Below are positions 43,184-52,126 of a stretch of 64,000 nucleotides of DNA, piece after piece. The first letter of the stretch is position 1. Every line of letters starts with the position of its first letter. Under the pieces are notes generated by a model. That model searched no databases, was not told the origin of the DNA, and saw only the letters and a program-made list of their open reading frames with translations. The stretch is from Streptomyces himalayensis subsp. himalayensis (GTDB lineage Bacteria; Actinomycetota; Actinomycetes; Streptomycetales; Streptomycetaceae), in contig NZ_JACEHE010000016.1 in the NCBI RefSeq assembly GCF_013778455.1, positions 172,884 through 236,883 of the forward strand, given 5' to 3'. The translations under genes and the position numbers were made by a program.

Positions 43184-44530
43184 TCAGGCAGCGCAGTACT
43201 GCGCCGCCTTCCCGATCGACCGGTACATGCAGTCCGCGTTCTCCACCAGCTGCAGCACCGCGTCCCGGTTGCGCGACGTCTCGCGGTCGATGACCTCGTC
43301 GGGCGGGTAGAAGCCGCCGCCGGAGCTGGACGACGGGTACATCTCGAAGGTGTAGCCGAAGATCTTCTGCGATCCCCACAGCCAGTCGTCGATCGAGCCG
43401 TCCGTGATGTAGAGGTCGCTGGACTGCTCGGCGGTGTAGCCGTTGCTGGCGGCCATCTTCCCGCCGACGGCCGCGAACGCGTCGCGGTCGTCCTGGGTCA
43501 TGCCGGTGGCGGTGTCCGAGTACGTGTAGCCGTACGGCCAGAGCACCAGCTCGCTGTAGGTGTGGAAGTCGATGCCCGCCGTGATCTGCTGCTTGCCGCC
43601 GACCACGCGGCTGCGCACGAAGTCGGCGACGACCTTTACCTCGGGCGCGGACTCGGCCGACGGGCCGCGGTAGGTGTCGGACGACGTGGAGCCGGACGAG
43701 CCGCCGCAGCAGCCCCACCGGTAGGCCCAGTTGCGGTTGAGGTCCGTGCCGACGTACGACGAACCGCTGTTGGGCTGGCGGTTCTTGCGCCAGCTGCGGT
43801 AGGAGCCGGTGGCGATGTCGTACTCGCCGCCGTCGGGGTTGAGGTCCGGGAGGATCCAGATCTCGCGGCCGTTGACGGCGTTGGTGATACGCGAGTCGCT
43901 GCCGTAGTCCTCGCCGAACTCCTTGAGGAGATACAGCGCCATCTCGACGGTGAGGTGCTCGCGCGCGTGCTGGTGGTGCGTGAAGAGGACCTCGGGCTCG
44001 GCCTCGTCCGTGGCCACGTTGTCGCTGATCTTGACCGCGACGATGTCGCGGCCCTGGTAGGACTTGCCGATGACGCGCTTGCTCATGATGTTCGGGTACT
44101 GGGCGATGCGCTGGTCGATCTCCGCGGTCATCTCGGCGTAGTTGTGGTACTTGGAGTCGGCCGAGGGGAAGTCGAGCGGTTCGACGCCCGCTTCGCCGCT
44201 GCGGTCCGGGACCGCGCCCAGCGCCTCGAGTTCGTAACCCAGCGCGCGGAGCTTCCCGGCCTCCGCGGCGTCGGCGGAGACCACGACCACATGGCCGTCG
44301 GACTCGTCGATCGTGACGCCCGTCTTGGCGAGGGTCGTGCGGGTCACGCGGTTGGAGTGCAGATGGATCTCGTACTGGCGGACGGTCTCGTCCTTGCGGA
44401 CGGCGTCGGCGGTGGCTGCCGCCGTTCTTCCGCCGTCGGGTGAGGCGACGGCGGTGATCGGCGCGGCGAGTGCCGCGGCGAGCAGGGCCGCGAGGATGGC
44501 GGACCGCTTGCCGCGTAAGCGAAGTCGCAT
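43184..44530 (-). CDS. secreted M14 zinc carboxypeptidase (carboxypeptidase T-like), TTA-containing
   Basis: A 448-residue exported protease. The signal peptide covers about residues 1-30 (RLRLRGKRSAILAALLAAALAAPITAVAS), followed by a propeptide to about 125. Zinc ligands are in THHQHAREHLT (His188, Glu191) and FHTYSELVLWPYGY; the catalytic Glu is in GYTFEMYPSS. TDLNRNWAYRWG is a substrate-binding motif. The fifth codon is TTA (44516-44518), so translation should depend on the bldA tRNA and be tied to development. Start ATG 44530 with GGAGAATTC-type site. No partner gene. Confidence 0.93.
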   Translation of the reverse strand: MRLRLRGKRSAILAALLAAALAAPITAVASPDGGRTAAATADAVRKDETVRQYEIHLHSNRVTRTTLAKTGVTIDESDGHVVVVSADAAEAGKLRALGYELEALGAVPDRSGEAGVEPLDFPSADSKYHNYAEMTAEIDQRIAQYPNIMSKRVIGKSYQGRDIVAVKISDNVATDEAEPEVLFTHHQHAREHLTVEMALYLLKEFGEDYGSDSRITNAVNGREIWILPDLNPDGGEYDIATGSYRSWRKNRQPNSGSSYVGTDLNRNWAYRWGCCGGSSGSTSSDTYRGPSAESAPEVKVVADFVRSRVVGGKQQITAGIDFHTYSELVLWPYGYTYSDTATGMTQDDRDAFAAVGGKMAASNGYTAEQSSDLYITDGSIDDWLWGSQKIFGYTFEMYPSSSSGGGFYPPDEVIDRETSRNRDAVLQLVENADCMYRSIGKAAQYCAA

Positions 44531-44739
44531 GAATTCTCCTGGATTTCCGGGTTCTCCGGGGGATTCACCTGGTGTCTCCCGGTGGGGAGCAGGTGTGGAG
44601 CGGGGGGTGGCTCTGCGACGTACGTGGTGCGGGTGTGGCGCCCATAGTCCGGGTCATGGCATGACCCGGTCAAGGGCACCTCAAGGGCTCACTGCGCGCC
44701 CCCTTGTGCGTTCGTGTTCTTTACGCTTTCTTGATCCGC

Positions 44740-46149
44740 ATGGCGGAGACGACGGACACGACAGGGACAGGGCCGGAAGAACACAGGAACAACAAGAACG
44801 GGGCAGGCGCCGGAGCCGACGGCGCGACCTCCCCGCCCCGCAAGTCGAGTTGGAAGTACATCGGTCCGGGCATCGTCGTAGCCGCGACAGGTGTCGGCGC
44901 CGGTGACCTCGTCGCGACGCTCGTCGCGGGCAGCAACTTCGGCTACACCCTGCTCTGGGCCGCCGTCGTCGGCTGCCTCGTCAAGATCTCGCTCGCCGAG
45001 GCGGCAGGCCGCTGGCATCTGTCGACCGGCCGCACCCTCTTCGACGGCTGGCACAGCCTGGGCCGCTGGACGACGGCCTTCTTCGTCGTCTACGTCGTCA
45101 TCTGGGGCTTCGTGTACGGCGCGGCGGCGATGTCGTCGAGCGCGCTGCCGCTCCAGGCGCTGTTCCCGGACGTGTTCCCGGCGGACTGGTCGATCAAGCC
45201 GTGGGCGATCATCTGCGGTCTCGTCGGCCTGGCCTTCGTCTGGTTCAACAAGTACGAGGTCTTCGAGAAGGTCATGACGGTCCTCGTCGGCGTCATGTTC
45301 GTCGTGACCGTCTACCTGGCCATCCGCGTCACGCCGAATCTCGGCGACGCCTTCGCCGGCCTGCTGCCCGTGATCCCCGACGAGAAGGACTCGGTGCTCA
45401 ACACGCTCGGCCTCATCGGCGGCGTCGGCGGCACGATCACGCTTGCCGCGTACGGCTACTGGGTCAACGCCAAGGGCTGGACGAACACGAGCTGGATGAA
45501 GGTGATGCGCCTCGACAACCGCGTCGCGTACATCACCACCGGCATCTTCGTCATCGCCATGCTCTTCGTCGGTGCCGAACTGCTGCACGCCTCGCACACC
45601 GCCATCGCGAGCGGCGACAAGGGCCTGATCGACCTCACCGCGATCCTGGACGACGAGTACGGCACGGCGACCGCCAAGCTGTTCCTGGTCGGCTTCTTCG
45701 CCACGTCGTTCACGTCGCTGATCGGCGTATGGCACGGCGTCAGCCTGATGTTCGCGGACTTCGTGGAGCGGTACCGCAAGGACCGGGTGCGGGCGGCCGG
45801 ATCGGCGATCCCGGGCACGGAGGCCGCCGTCACCGGCGAGGAGGTGGCCTCCGGCCGCCGCGAGAAGTCCCTCCCCTTCCGCGCCTACCTCCTCTGGCTG
45901 ACGTTCCCGCCGATCATCCTGCTCTTCCAGGGCCAGCCGTTCCGCCTGGTGATCCTCTACGGCGTCCTGGGCGCGGCCTTCATGCCGTTCCTCGCCCTCA
46001 CCCTGGTCTGGCTCCTCAACTCCTCCCGCACCCCCCGCGAATGGCGCAACGGCATCCTCAGCAACGCGATGCTGACCATCGCCGGCCTGCTGTTCGTCGT
46101 GCTGTGCGTGAAGCAGATCTGGGACCAGCCGTGGTCTGAGTTCTTCTGA
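44740..46149 (+). CDS. Nramp-family divalent metal transporter
   Basis: A 469-residue membrane protein with about 11 helices. The start of the core is YIGPGIVVAATGVGAGDLVATLVAGSNFGYTLLW, in which the usual DPGN metal site of Nramp is changed to GAGD, so specificity may differ from Mn2+. It also has KISLAEAAGRWHLSTGRTL and VFEKVMTVLVGVMFV. The N-terminal 37 residues are disordered. ATG 44740 was chosen because upstream in-frame codons are not conserved. It lies divergent from the carboxypeptidase with 209 bp between. It could be one of the Nramp-related transporters without typical metal binding. Confidence 0.85.
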   Translation: MAETTDTTGTGPEEHRNNKNGAGAGADGATSPPRKSSWKYIGPGIVVAATGVGAGDLVATLVAGSNFGYTLLWAAVVGCLVKISLAEAAGRWHLSTGRTLFDGWHSLGRWTTAFFVVYVVIWGFVYGAAAMSSSALPLQALFPDVFPADWSIKPWAIICGLVGLAFVWFNKYEVFEKVMTVLVGVMFVVTVYLAIRVTPNLGDAFAGLLPVIPDEKDSVLNTLGLIGGVGGTITLAAYGYWVNAKGWTNTSWMKVMRLDNRVAYITTGIFVIAMLFVGAELLHASHTAIASGDKGLIDLTAILDDEYGTATAKLFLVGFFATSFTSLIGVWHGVSLMFADFVERYRKDRVRAAGSAIPGTEAAVTGEEVASGRREKSLPFRAYLLWLTFPPIILLFQGQPFRLVILYGVLGAAFMPFLALTLVWLLNSSRTPREWRNGILSNAMLTIAGLLFVVLCVKQIWDQPWSEFF

Positions 46150-46160
46150 CGGGCCTGGTT

Positions 46161-47450
46161 CTAGCGGCCCTCCTGCCACTTCGCACTGGTGGCGATCCTC
46201 TTCAGCTGATCCATGGTCAGGGCGGGTGCCTCACGTGTGGCCCCGCCCTGCAGGCCGGCGGCGTTGGAGGCCATGATCACCACACGGTCGCCGTTGGTCC
46301 GCAGGACGTCGACGGTCCGTACGACGACACCCGCCCGGCCCTTCTCGTCCGGTGCCTCCCGCGTCAGCAAGAGCGTGCCGTCCGGCAGCTCCTCGGCCCC
46401 TGCCATATGGCCGCTCAGCGCCTCACCCATGTTCGACTGCACGTTGATCTGGACCATGCTCTCGCCCTTGCCGTCGTCCACGACGACATACGCGTAGTCG
46501 GGCTCCTGGCCGCCCTTCGCGGTCACCTTCATGTTCTCGGGGAGCAGCGATGCGAGCGTCGTCCCAACCGATGCGACATCGGCGCCCGGAGGGGCGCTGG
46601 TGCTGCTCGACGGCTTCGGGGTGATGGAGTACCGGGGGTCCTCGGGGATGGCGTCGACGGCCGTACGCCACGCCGCGGCGGTGACCACGTCCTTCAACTG
46701 GGCGGTGGTCAAGGGCGGTTCCTCCCTGGTGACCGGCGCGTCCTTCTCGGCCTCGGCGTTCCACTCGTTCACGGTGATGTGGTGTCCCTGCGGGGTGACG
46801 AGCGACGCGTACCAGTGCTTCGTGTCCACGCGGCGGTCCGGGTACTCGTACCCCTGGAAGAGCAGGAGCCCCGAGCCGTCGGGCAGTGTGCTCGCGGTGC
46901 AGGTGTCGTACGAGACCAGCCTCTTGTCCGGGCATTCGGTCCACTCGCGGGCCTGCTCGCTCCCTGGCTGGATCCGGTTCAGGGAGACCCCGACGGCCGC
47001 ACCGCCCTTGCCGTCGTCGTACACGACCTGGGCGTACGGCATCGGCGGCGCTTCGTCCCCGCCCTCACCGGTGCCCCGGCCCTGCTCCTCGCTGAACTTG
47101 CCCGCAGGGAGCAGCTTCTTGAGGGTGCGGACCAGGTCGGCGGCGGAGACCTCGCCGTCGTCCTCGGCGGGCCGGGGCGGTGCCGCCCGGCCGGCGGCCA
47201 CGGACTGCCGTCCGTCCTCGTCGCCGCCCCAGGGCACGAGCAGCGTCCCGCCCACTCCCACGAGGGCGACCGCGGCCACGCCTCCCGCGACGGCCGCCCT
47301 GCGCCGTAGCAGGAGCCTGCGGCCGCGCGCCGCGCCTGCGGTGGAGAGGGTGCTCCGGTCGGTCTCGAAGCCGCCACCGGCGTGGCGGAGAGCTTCGCCG
47401 AGCCGGTCTTCGAAGTGGTCGTCGTGTTCCTTGTGATCTTCAACGGGCAT
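46161..47450 (-). CDS. membrane-anchored partner of a SigE-type sigma factor
   Basis: A 429-residue protein. The cytosolic first 50 residues (DHFEDRLGEALRHAGGGFETDRSTL) precede a basic stretch and one transmembrane helix (about 53-73, AAVAGGVAAVALVGVGGTLLV). The exterior has two similar halves: AADLVRTLKKLLPAGKFSEE with PYAQVVYDDGKGGAAVGVSLN, and GTTLASLLPENMKV with DYAYVVVDDGKGESMVQINVQ. The gene lies 88 bp downstream of the sigma factor gene, so it is likely to be an anti-sigma or a stress sensor. No zinc motif is seen. Start ATG 47450. Confidence 0.8.
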   Translation of the reverse strand: MPVEDHKEHDDHFEDRLGEALRHAGGGFETDRSTLSTAGAARGRRLLLRRRAAVAGGVAAVALVGVGGTLLVPWGGDEDGRQSVAAGRAAPPRPAEDDGEVSAADLVRTLKKLLPAGKFSEEQGRGTGEGGDEAPPMPYAQVVYDDGKGGAAVGVSLNRIQPGSEQAREWTECPDKRLVSYDTCTASTLPDGSGLLLFQGYEYPDRRVDTKHWYASLVTPQGHHITVNEWNAEAEKDAPVTREEPPLTTAQLKDVVTAAAWRTAVDAIPEDPRYSITPKPSSSTSAPPGADVASVGTTLASLLPENMKVTAKGGQEPDYAYVVVDDGKGESMVQINVQSNMGEALSGHMAGAEELPDGTLLLTREAPDEKGRAGVVVRTVDVLRTNGDRVVIMASNAAGLQGGATREAPALTMDQLKRIATSAKWQEGR

Positions 47451-47538
47451 GGCAAACCACCGTCTCTGCAAGGTCGTGGGAATGAGAGGAAAGTGCGGTC
47501 CAGGAAGGGGATCGCCGGGCATCTCGCCCAGCGGGCAG

Positions 47539-48054
47539 TCAGGGCGCCGCATACTCGCTGAGGCCGTCGCCCAGCAGCACCCGCAGCCTGGCGAGGGCAC
47601 GGACGCTGCGCGTACGCACCGCGGCCGAGCTGGCGTTCATCGCCTCGGCGGTCTCCTCGATGCTCCGGTCCTCCCAGTAGCGCAGGACCACCACGGCCCG
47701 GTCCTTGGCGGGGAGTCGGCCCAGCGCCTCGAGGAGGGTCAGCCGCAGAGACGTGTCGGCGTCCGCGGTACGCGGATCGGGCAGGTCGGGAAGGACGTCC
47801 GTGGCGCGTTCCGTGCTGCTGCGGCGCCGCTGGTGGGTGAGGAACACACGGGTGAGGACGGTCTGGGCGTACCCGGCCGGGTTGTCGGCCCGGAAAACCC
47901 GTCTCCAGCTGACGTACAGGCGGCCCAGCGTCTCCTGGACCAGATCCTCGGCGAGATGCGTGTCACCGGCCGTGAGCAGGCAGGCGGACCGGTAGAGATG
48001 TCCGGCCCGCGCCGCGGCGAACTCCGCGTAGTCGTCCGCTCGAGCCTGTCTCAT
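47539..48054 (-). CDS. SigE-family RNA polymerase sigma factor (ECF)
   Basis: A 171-residue ECF sigma factor. Region 2 is YAEFAAARAGHLYRSACLLTAGDTHLAEDLVQETLGRLYVSWRRV; region 4 is LPAKDRAVVVLRYWEDRSIEETAEAMNASSAAVRTRSVRALARLRVLL. Both are typical of the SigE-type group. Start ATG 48054. It is followed by a membrane protein with two similar extracytoplasmic halves, so it may respond to an envelope signal. The promoter region is shared with the tad locus on the other strand. Confidence 0.92.
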   Translation of the reverse strand: MRQARADDYAEFAAARAGHLYRSACLLTAGDTHLAEDLVQETLGRLYVSWRRVFRADNPAGYAQTVLTRVFLTHQRRRSSTERATDVLPDLPDPRTADADTSLRLTLLEALGRLPAKDRAVVVLRYWEDRSIEETAEAMNASSAAVRTRSVRALARLRVLLGDGLSEYAAP

Positions 48055-48389
48055 GCTGTGTCCCCCGCGTTGTCTCGGACCGCCCTCACCCCATTGATGC
48101 GGTGGACCCCACGGAATGTTTCACGGGGCGCCACGATGCGCCCAGCCACCCGGCGCAGCTCATACGAGGCGGACCGCCAACCCCCGTCACCCGTCCCTTC
48201 TTCGTCTGACTTGCCCATGTCTGATGGAAGTTGGTGCACAATCGCCCGCCATGGTTCGCCTCACAGAGAGAGAAGGACTGTGTTCCAAGCGTGTTGGGCG
48301 TGGATAAAGTGCTGAGGTAGCTGCGCAGTGCTGTCAACGACCCACGGCTGCGGGGTCTGGCGACAGCCGGAGTGAAACGGGGGAACGAC
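48055..48389. other. gene-free divergent intergenic region between sigma factor and tad locus
   Basis: These 335 bases hold no convincing gene. They must contain the start signals for the sigma factor (minus) and the tad operon (plus). A weak candidate on the plus strand is TGTTCC (48281-48286) with TAAAGT (48305-48310). I see no strong palindrome. Confidence 0.5.
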
Positions 48390-49268
48390 GTGCCGACCGT
48401 TATCGCCGTCACCAGCCCTGACCTGGTGCTGCCACCAGAAGATCAACAAACCCCGCCCGCGGTCCCGCTCCAATCCCCTGACGCCCAGCCTCTGGAACAC
48501 GCGCTCGCGGACATGCAGACGCTGATCGACCAGCACGGCTATGTGATCGTGGTCTACTCCGCGGCGACTCCCACCCCGATGCAGCATCGGCTGCACACCG
48601 TGCGATCCATCCTGGAGACCGACCGGATCGCCCTGTTCAGGTCGGACCTCCCGCCGCTGGGACTCGCCGTCCTGGTCCGGCAGCTGCGGCAGCTGTCCCT
48701 CTGCGACCTCACTGCCGGAGTGGTCGCCTCCGCGGCCCGGCTGCTCACCCACTACATCCACGCGGGCGCGCTGCTCAACTCCGTCGCCAGGCTCGACCGC
48801 GTCCCGGTCGGCCTGAAGTCGCACGCGAAGTCCTGGGTGCCCGGCAGCCAGTTCGGCGTGGTCGCCAACCCCGCACCGCAGCTGGTGAAGATCGGCCCCG
48901 GAGCAGCCCTCGCCGGGCCGGAGTTCGGTACGTGGCTGCTGGTCGCCCGCGGGCAGTTGGAGTCCGACTGGGTCAAGGACACCCTCGCCCGCTCCTGGCA
49001 GGTGCAGGGGGTGCGCGAGGCCGTACTGCCCGCCGAGTCCGCCCGCTGGTGGGGCACGTCGAAGCTGATCGAGTTCGCCACCTACCTGCCGGACCTGTCC
49101 ATCCTCTACCAGCTGGTGACCTCCGTACGCCGGGACCGCTGCCACTGGTGCGCCCTCGAACTCATCGGCGATCGGTGCGTGTTCTGTTCCGCGACACTGC
49201 CGGCCCCCGAGAACCAAACTCCCTCCAGGGATGTCCTGAACCACGAGGCACTCGCGCGCCAAGAGTGA
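48390..49268 (+). CDS. tad-locus protein of unknown function with C-terminal Zn-ribbon-like motif
   Basis: A 292-residue protein. The N-terminal 30 residues are Pro-rich; the body is soluble alpha/beta (LADMQTLIDQHGYVIVVYSAATPTPMQHRLHTVRSILETDRIALFRSDLPPLGLAVLVRQL). It ends with RCHWCALELIGDRCVFC, a C-x2-C / C-x2-C zinc-ribbon-like motif. GTG 48390 was chosen for its GGGGGAAC site; GTG 48372 is possible. It is the first gene of the tad cluster, 83 bp before cpaB. I recognise no family; it may be a regulator or assembly factor of the pilus. Confidence 0.75.
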   Translation: MPTVIAVTSPDLVLPPEDQQTPPAVPLQSPDAQPLEHALADMQTLIDQHGYVIVVYSAATPTPMQHRLHTVRSILETDRIALFRSDLPPLGLAVLVRQLRQLSLCDLTAGVVASAARLLTHYIHAGALLNSVARLDRVPVGLKSHAKSWVPGSQFGVVANPAPQLVKIGPGAALAGPEFGTWLLVARGQLESDWVKDTLARSWQVQGVREAVLPAESARWWGTSKLIEFATYLPDLSILYQLVTSVRRDRCHWCALELIGDRCVFCSATLPAPENQTPSRDVLNHEALARQE

Positions 49269-49351
49269 CGCACCGATCCCACACTCGCCACGTCACAACT
49301 GCATCACCCACGTCCGCTCAGCCATCGTCCCCCAATGAGGTTGTACGGCTC

Positions 49352-50059
49352 ATGAATTCCCGCCAGCGCCGCGGAGTGATACTTCTGCTCCTGTCGGTCC
49401 TCTGCGCCTTCGGCGCCTTCGCCGGAGTGCTCTCGGTCATCAGCGACGCGAAGTCCAAAGTCGGCCCCGAGGTCACCGCGTACCAACTGAAGTCCGACAT
49501 CGCGCCCTACACGACCCTGCGCAGCGGCCAGTTCGAGAAGGTCTCGATGCCCAAGCGCTGGCTGTCGCAGAACGCCGTGACCGATCTGTCCGAGATCAAC
49601 GGGAAGATCGCTGTGACGCAGCTGCGCAAGGGCTCCCTGCTGCAGAGCGACATGATCGTCAAGCGCCCCGAACTGGAGCCGGGCCAGCAGGAGATCGCCA
49701 TCATGATCGACGCCGAGACCGGCGTCGCGGGCAAGATCACCCCGGGTGCCACGGTCAACGTGTTCGCCACGTTCGCGGGCGAGCAGCAGGGCGACGCCGC
49801 CGAGTCACGGATCATCGTGTCGGGCGCCAGGGTCATCGACGTGGGCCGGCTGACCGCTCTCGAACCGAGCGAGGAGGACAGGACCCGCCAGGCCACGCAG
49901 GCGGTGCCGATCACCTTCGCGCTCAGCACGATGGACGCCCAGCGCGTCGCGTACGCGGAGTCGTTCGCGCAGCACGTCCGGCTCGCCCTGGTGGCCCCGG
50001 GCGGCGACACCACCATCCGTCCCAGCGAGCGGACCTACGAACTCGCCAAGGACAAGTGA
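49352..50059 (+). CDS. cpaB: CpaB/RcpC-like Flp pilus assembly protein (SAF domain)
   Basis: A 235-residue protein with one N-terminal membrane helix (about 8-30, GVILLLLSVLCAFGAFAGVLSVI) and a SAF domain (VTAYQLKSDIAPYTTLRSGQFEKVSMPKRWL, GKIAVTQLRKGSLLQSDMI). The rest (IAIMIDAETGVAGKITPGATVNVFATF) fits the CpaB periplasmic domain. In diderms CpaB works with the outer-membrane secretin; here no secretin is expected, so it probably acts at the cell wall. ATG 49352. Confidence 0.85.
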   Translation: MNSRQRRGVILLLLSVLCAFGAFAGVLSVISDAKSKVGPEVTAYQLKSDIAPYTTLRSGQFEKVSMPKRWLSQNAVTDLSEINGKIAVTQLRKGSLLQSDMIVKRPELEPGQQEIAIMIDAETGVAGKITPGATVNVFATFAGEQQGDAAESRIIVSGARVIDVGRLTALEPSEEDRTRQATQAVPITFALSTMDAQRVAYAESFAQHVRLALVAPGGDTTIRPSERTYELAKDK

Positions 50060-50072
50060 GGTTCAGGTTCAC

Positions 50073-51350
50073 ATGCCCACGAGGATCCTCCCGGCGGTCG
50101 GTGACGCCGACGCCGCCCGGTCCGTCACGACCCTCCTCAGCCAGCTCCCGGACGCCGAACCGGCCATGCCGGTCGCCGACTCCACCCAGCTGATCGACAC
50201 ACTCGGCCGGCTGGCCGGCGAGTCGATCGACGAGCTGCCCGAGGTCGTGCTCGTGCACGAGCGGATCGGTCCGGTGCCGGCGCTGGAACTGATCCGGGAA
50301 GTCGCCCTGCGCTTCCCCGCCGTCGGAGTCGTCCTCATCACGGCGGACGCGAGCCCCGGCCTGTTCTCGGCCGCCATGGACTCGGGCGCGCGCGGTCTGG
50401 TGGCACTGCCGCTCAGCTACGAGGAACTGGCCAGCCGCGTGCAGACCGCCGCCGCCTGGTCGGTCGGCGTCCGCCGCCACCTCGGCAACAGCGGGGACGT
50501 GTTCAGCGGCCCGGGCGGCACGGTCGTCACCGTCACCGGGGCCAAGGGAGGCGTCGGCACGACGTTCACCGCGATCCAGCTCGCGCTCGCCGCACAGGCG
50601 TCGGGCCGGAAGGCGGCGCTCGTCGACCTGGACCTGCAGACCGGGGACGTCGCGTCGTACCTGGACGTGCAGTTCCGCCGGTCGGTCGTCGACCTCGCCG
50701 GCATCACGGACATCTCGCCGCGGGTGCTCGCCGACGCCGTGTTCACACACGAGAGCGGAGTGTCGCTGTTGCTCGCGCCCGGTGAGGGCGAGCGCGGCGA
50801 GGAGGTCACGGACCGGTCCGTACGCCAGATCGTCAGCGCCATGCGGTCGCGCTACGAGGTCGTGGTCGTCGACTGCGGCGCCCAGATGACGGGCGCGAAC
50901 GCCGCGGCCGTCGAGATGGCGGACACCGCGCTGCTGGTCACCACGCCGGACGTGGTGGCCGTGCGCGCCGCCAAGCGGATGGTGCGCATGTGGGACCGGC
51001 TGCAGATACGCAAGGCCGAGGAGACTGTGACCCTCGTCAACCGGCACAGCCGCAACACCGAGATCCAGCCGCCGCTGATCCAGAAGATCACCGGAACGCG
51101 GGTCGCCGGCATCGCCGTACCCGCCAATTTCAAGGAACTGCAGGCGGTGGTCGACGCGGGCCGTATCCAGGACCTGGTCAGCAAGAGCGTGGTGAAACAG
51201 GCGCTGTGGGGACTGGCCGGTGAGCTGGGGCTGGTCGGCACTCCCCAGGGCGCGGACAAGGGCGGGAGGAACGCGAGGTTCCGCAGCGACCGCGGCGCGT
51301 TCGGCACCCGCCGCCGACGTGGCAGAGGAAGCGGGGAGGGGGAGGGCTGA
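50073..51350 (+). CDS. tadZ: TadZ/CpaE-like ATPase (ParA/MinD fold)
   Basis: A 425-residue protein. Residues about 1-125 are a receiver-like domain without the phospho-acceptor Asp (EVVLVHERIG), followed by a ParA/MinD-type ATPase with deviant Walker A VTGAKGGVGTT (about 151-161), LVDLDLQTGDV and VVVVDCGAQMTG. It should place the pilus machine in the membrane. The C-terminus is basic (RRRRGRGSG). It is 13 bp from cpaB and 1 bp from the first tadE-like gene. Confidence 0.9.
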   Translation: MPTRILPAVGDADAARSVTTLLSQLPDAEPAMPVADSTQLIDTLGRLAGESIDELPEVVLVHERIGPVPALELIREVALRFPAVGVVLITADASPGLFSAAMDSGARGLVALPLSYEELASRVQTAAAWSVGVRRHLGNSGDVFSGPGGTVVTVTGAKGGVGTTFTAIQLALAAQASGRKAALVDLDLQTGDVASYLDVQFRRSVVDLAGITDISPRVLADAVFTHESGVSLLLAPGEGERGEEVTDRSVRQIVSAMRSRYEVVVVDCGAQMTGANAAAVEMADTALLVTTPDVVAVRAAKRMVRMWDRLQIRKAEETVTLVNRHSRNTEIQPPLIQKITGTRVAGIAVPANFKELQAVVDAGRIQDLVSKSVVKQALWGLAGELGLVGTPQGADKGGRNARFRSDRGAFGTRRRRGRGSGEGEG

Positions 51351-51351
51351 C

Positions 51352-51747
51352 ATGGCCGCCCAGAGCAGACGCAGACGGGGCGCGGACCGCGGCCAGGTCA
51401 CCATCGAGTTCCTGGGCATGACACCGCTGATCATCCTGACGCTGGTGCTGCTCTGGCAGTTCGTCCTGACGGGCTACACGTGGACGCTCGCCGGGAACGC
51501 CGCCGACGAGGCGGTACGGGCGGCGACGGCCGCCCACCCCTACGACCGGCAGAACGCATGCGAACAGGCGGGCAAGGACAAGCTCCCGGACGCCTGGGTG
51601 GGCGAGGCCGACGTCACATGCGACACGGCGAACGGCTACGTCACGGCACACGTCGACCTCCAGGTCCCGGTGCTGTTCCCCGGCACCATCGCTTTCCCGT
51701 TCGAGGTGGAGGGCAAGGCGGGCGCGATCGAGGAAGAGACGGGCTGA
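51352..51747 (+). CDS. TadE-like pseudopilin 1
   Basis: A 131-residue protein with a basic start (RRRRGADRGQVTIEFLG) and one hydrophobic segment (PLIILTLVLLWQFVLTGYTW) as in TadE/TadF pseudopilins; GQVTIEF is a prepilin-peptidase-like site. The exterior part contains two Cys (NACEQAGK, DVTCDTANG) that may form a disulfide. The next tadE-like gene starts two bases after its stop at 51749. Confidence 0.88.
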   Translation: MAAQSRRRRGADRGQVTIEFLGMTPLIILTLVLLWQFVLTGYTWTLAGNAADEAVRAATAAHPYDRQNACEQAGKDKLPDAWVGEADVTCDTANGYVTAHVDLQVPVLFPGTIAFPFEVEGKAGAIEEETG

Positions 51748-51748
51748 C

Positions 51749-52126
51749 ATGAGAGGCACTGTGGTGTGTTGTGGGCAATCGTTCCGCAGGTTCGACCGCG
51801 GCCAGGTAGCCCTGGAATACCTCGGCTTCATCCCGATCCTGATCATCGTCGCGATGGCCGCCGTCCAGCTCGGCCTCATCGCCTACACGGCCCAGCAGGC
51901 CGGCACGGCAGCCCGTACCGCCGCGCGCAGCGCGTCGCTCGACAACCCGGGGTGGCAGCAGGACGGCAGGGACGCGGTCAGCGACTGGGTGGCCGACGGC
52001 ACCGGATTCCAGCGGACGGACACCTTCGGCGAGGTCGCGGTCACGGCGGTCGTCGACATCCCGTCGATCGTCCCCGGCTGGGACTTCGACCCGGCACGCA
52101 AGACCGCCATCATGCCGAGCGACTGA
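51749..52126 (+). CDS. TadE-like pseudopilin 2
   Basis: A 125-residue protein. The GQVALEYLGFIPILIIVAMAAVQLGLIAYTAQQAGTAARTAAR segment gives the cleavage site, membrane helix and the usual TadE start of the exterior domain. An initial MRGTVVCCGQSFRRFDR is the leader; Cys-Cys there is unusual. The C-terminus (TAIMPSD) is coded by the first unit of a 25-bp tandem repeat, which also contains the stop. Confidence 0.88.
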   Translation: MRGTVVCCGQSFRRFDRGQVALEYLGFIPILIIVAMAAVQLGLIAYTAQQAGTAARTAARSASLDNPGWQQDGRDAVSDWVADGTGFQRTDTFGEVAVTAVVDIPSIVPGWDFDPARKTAIMPSD

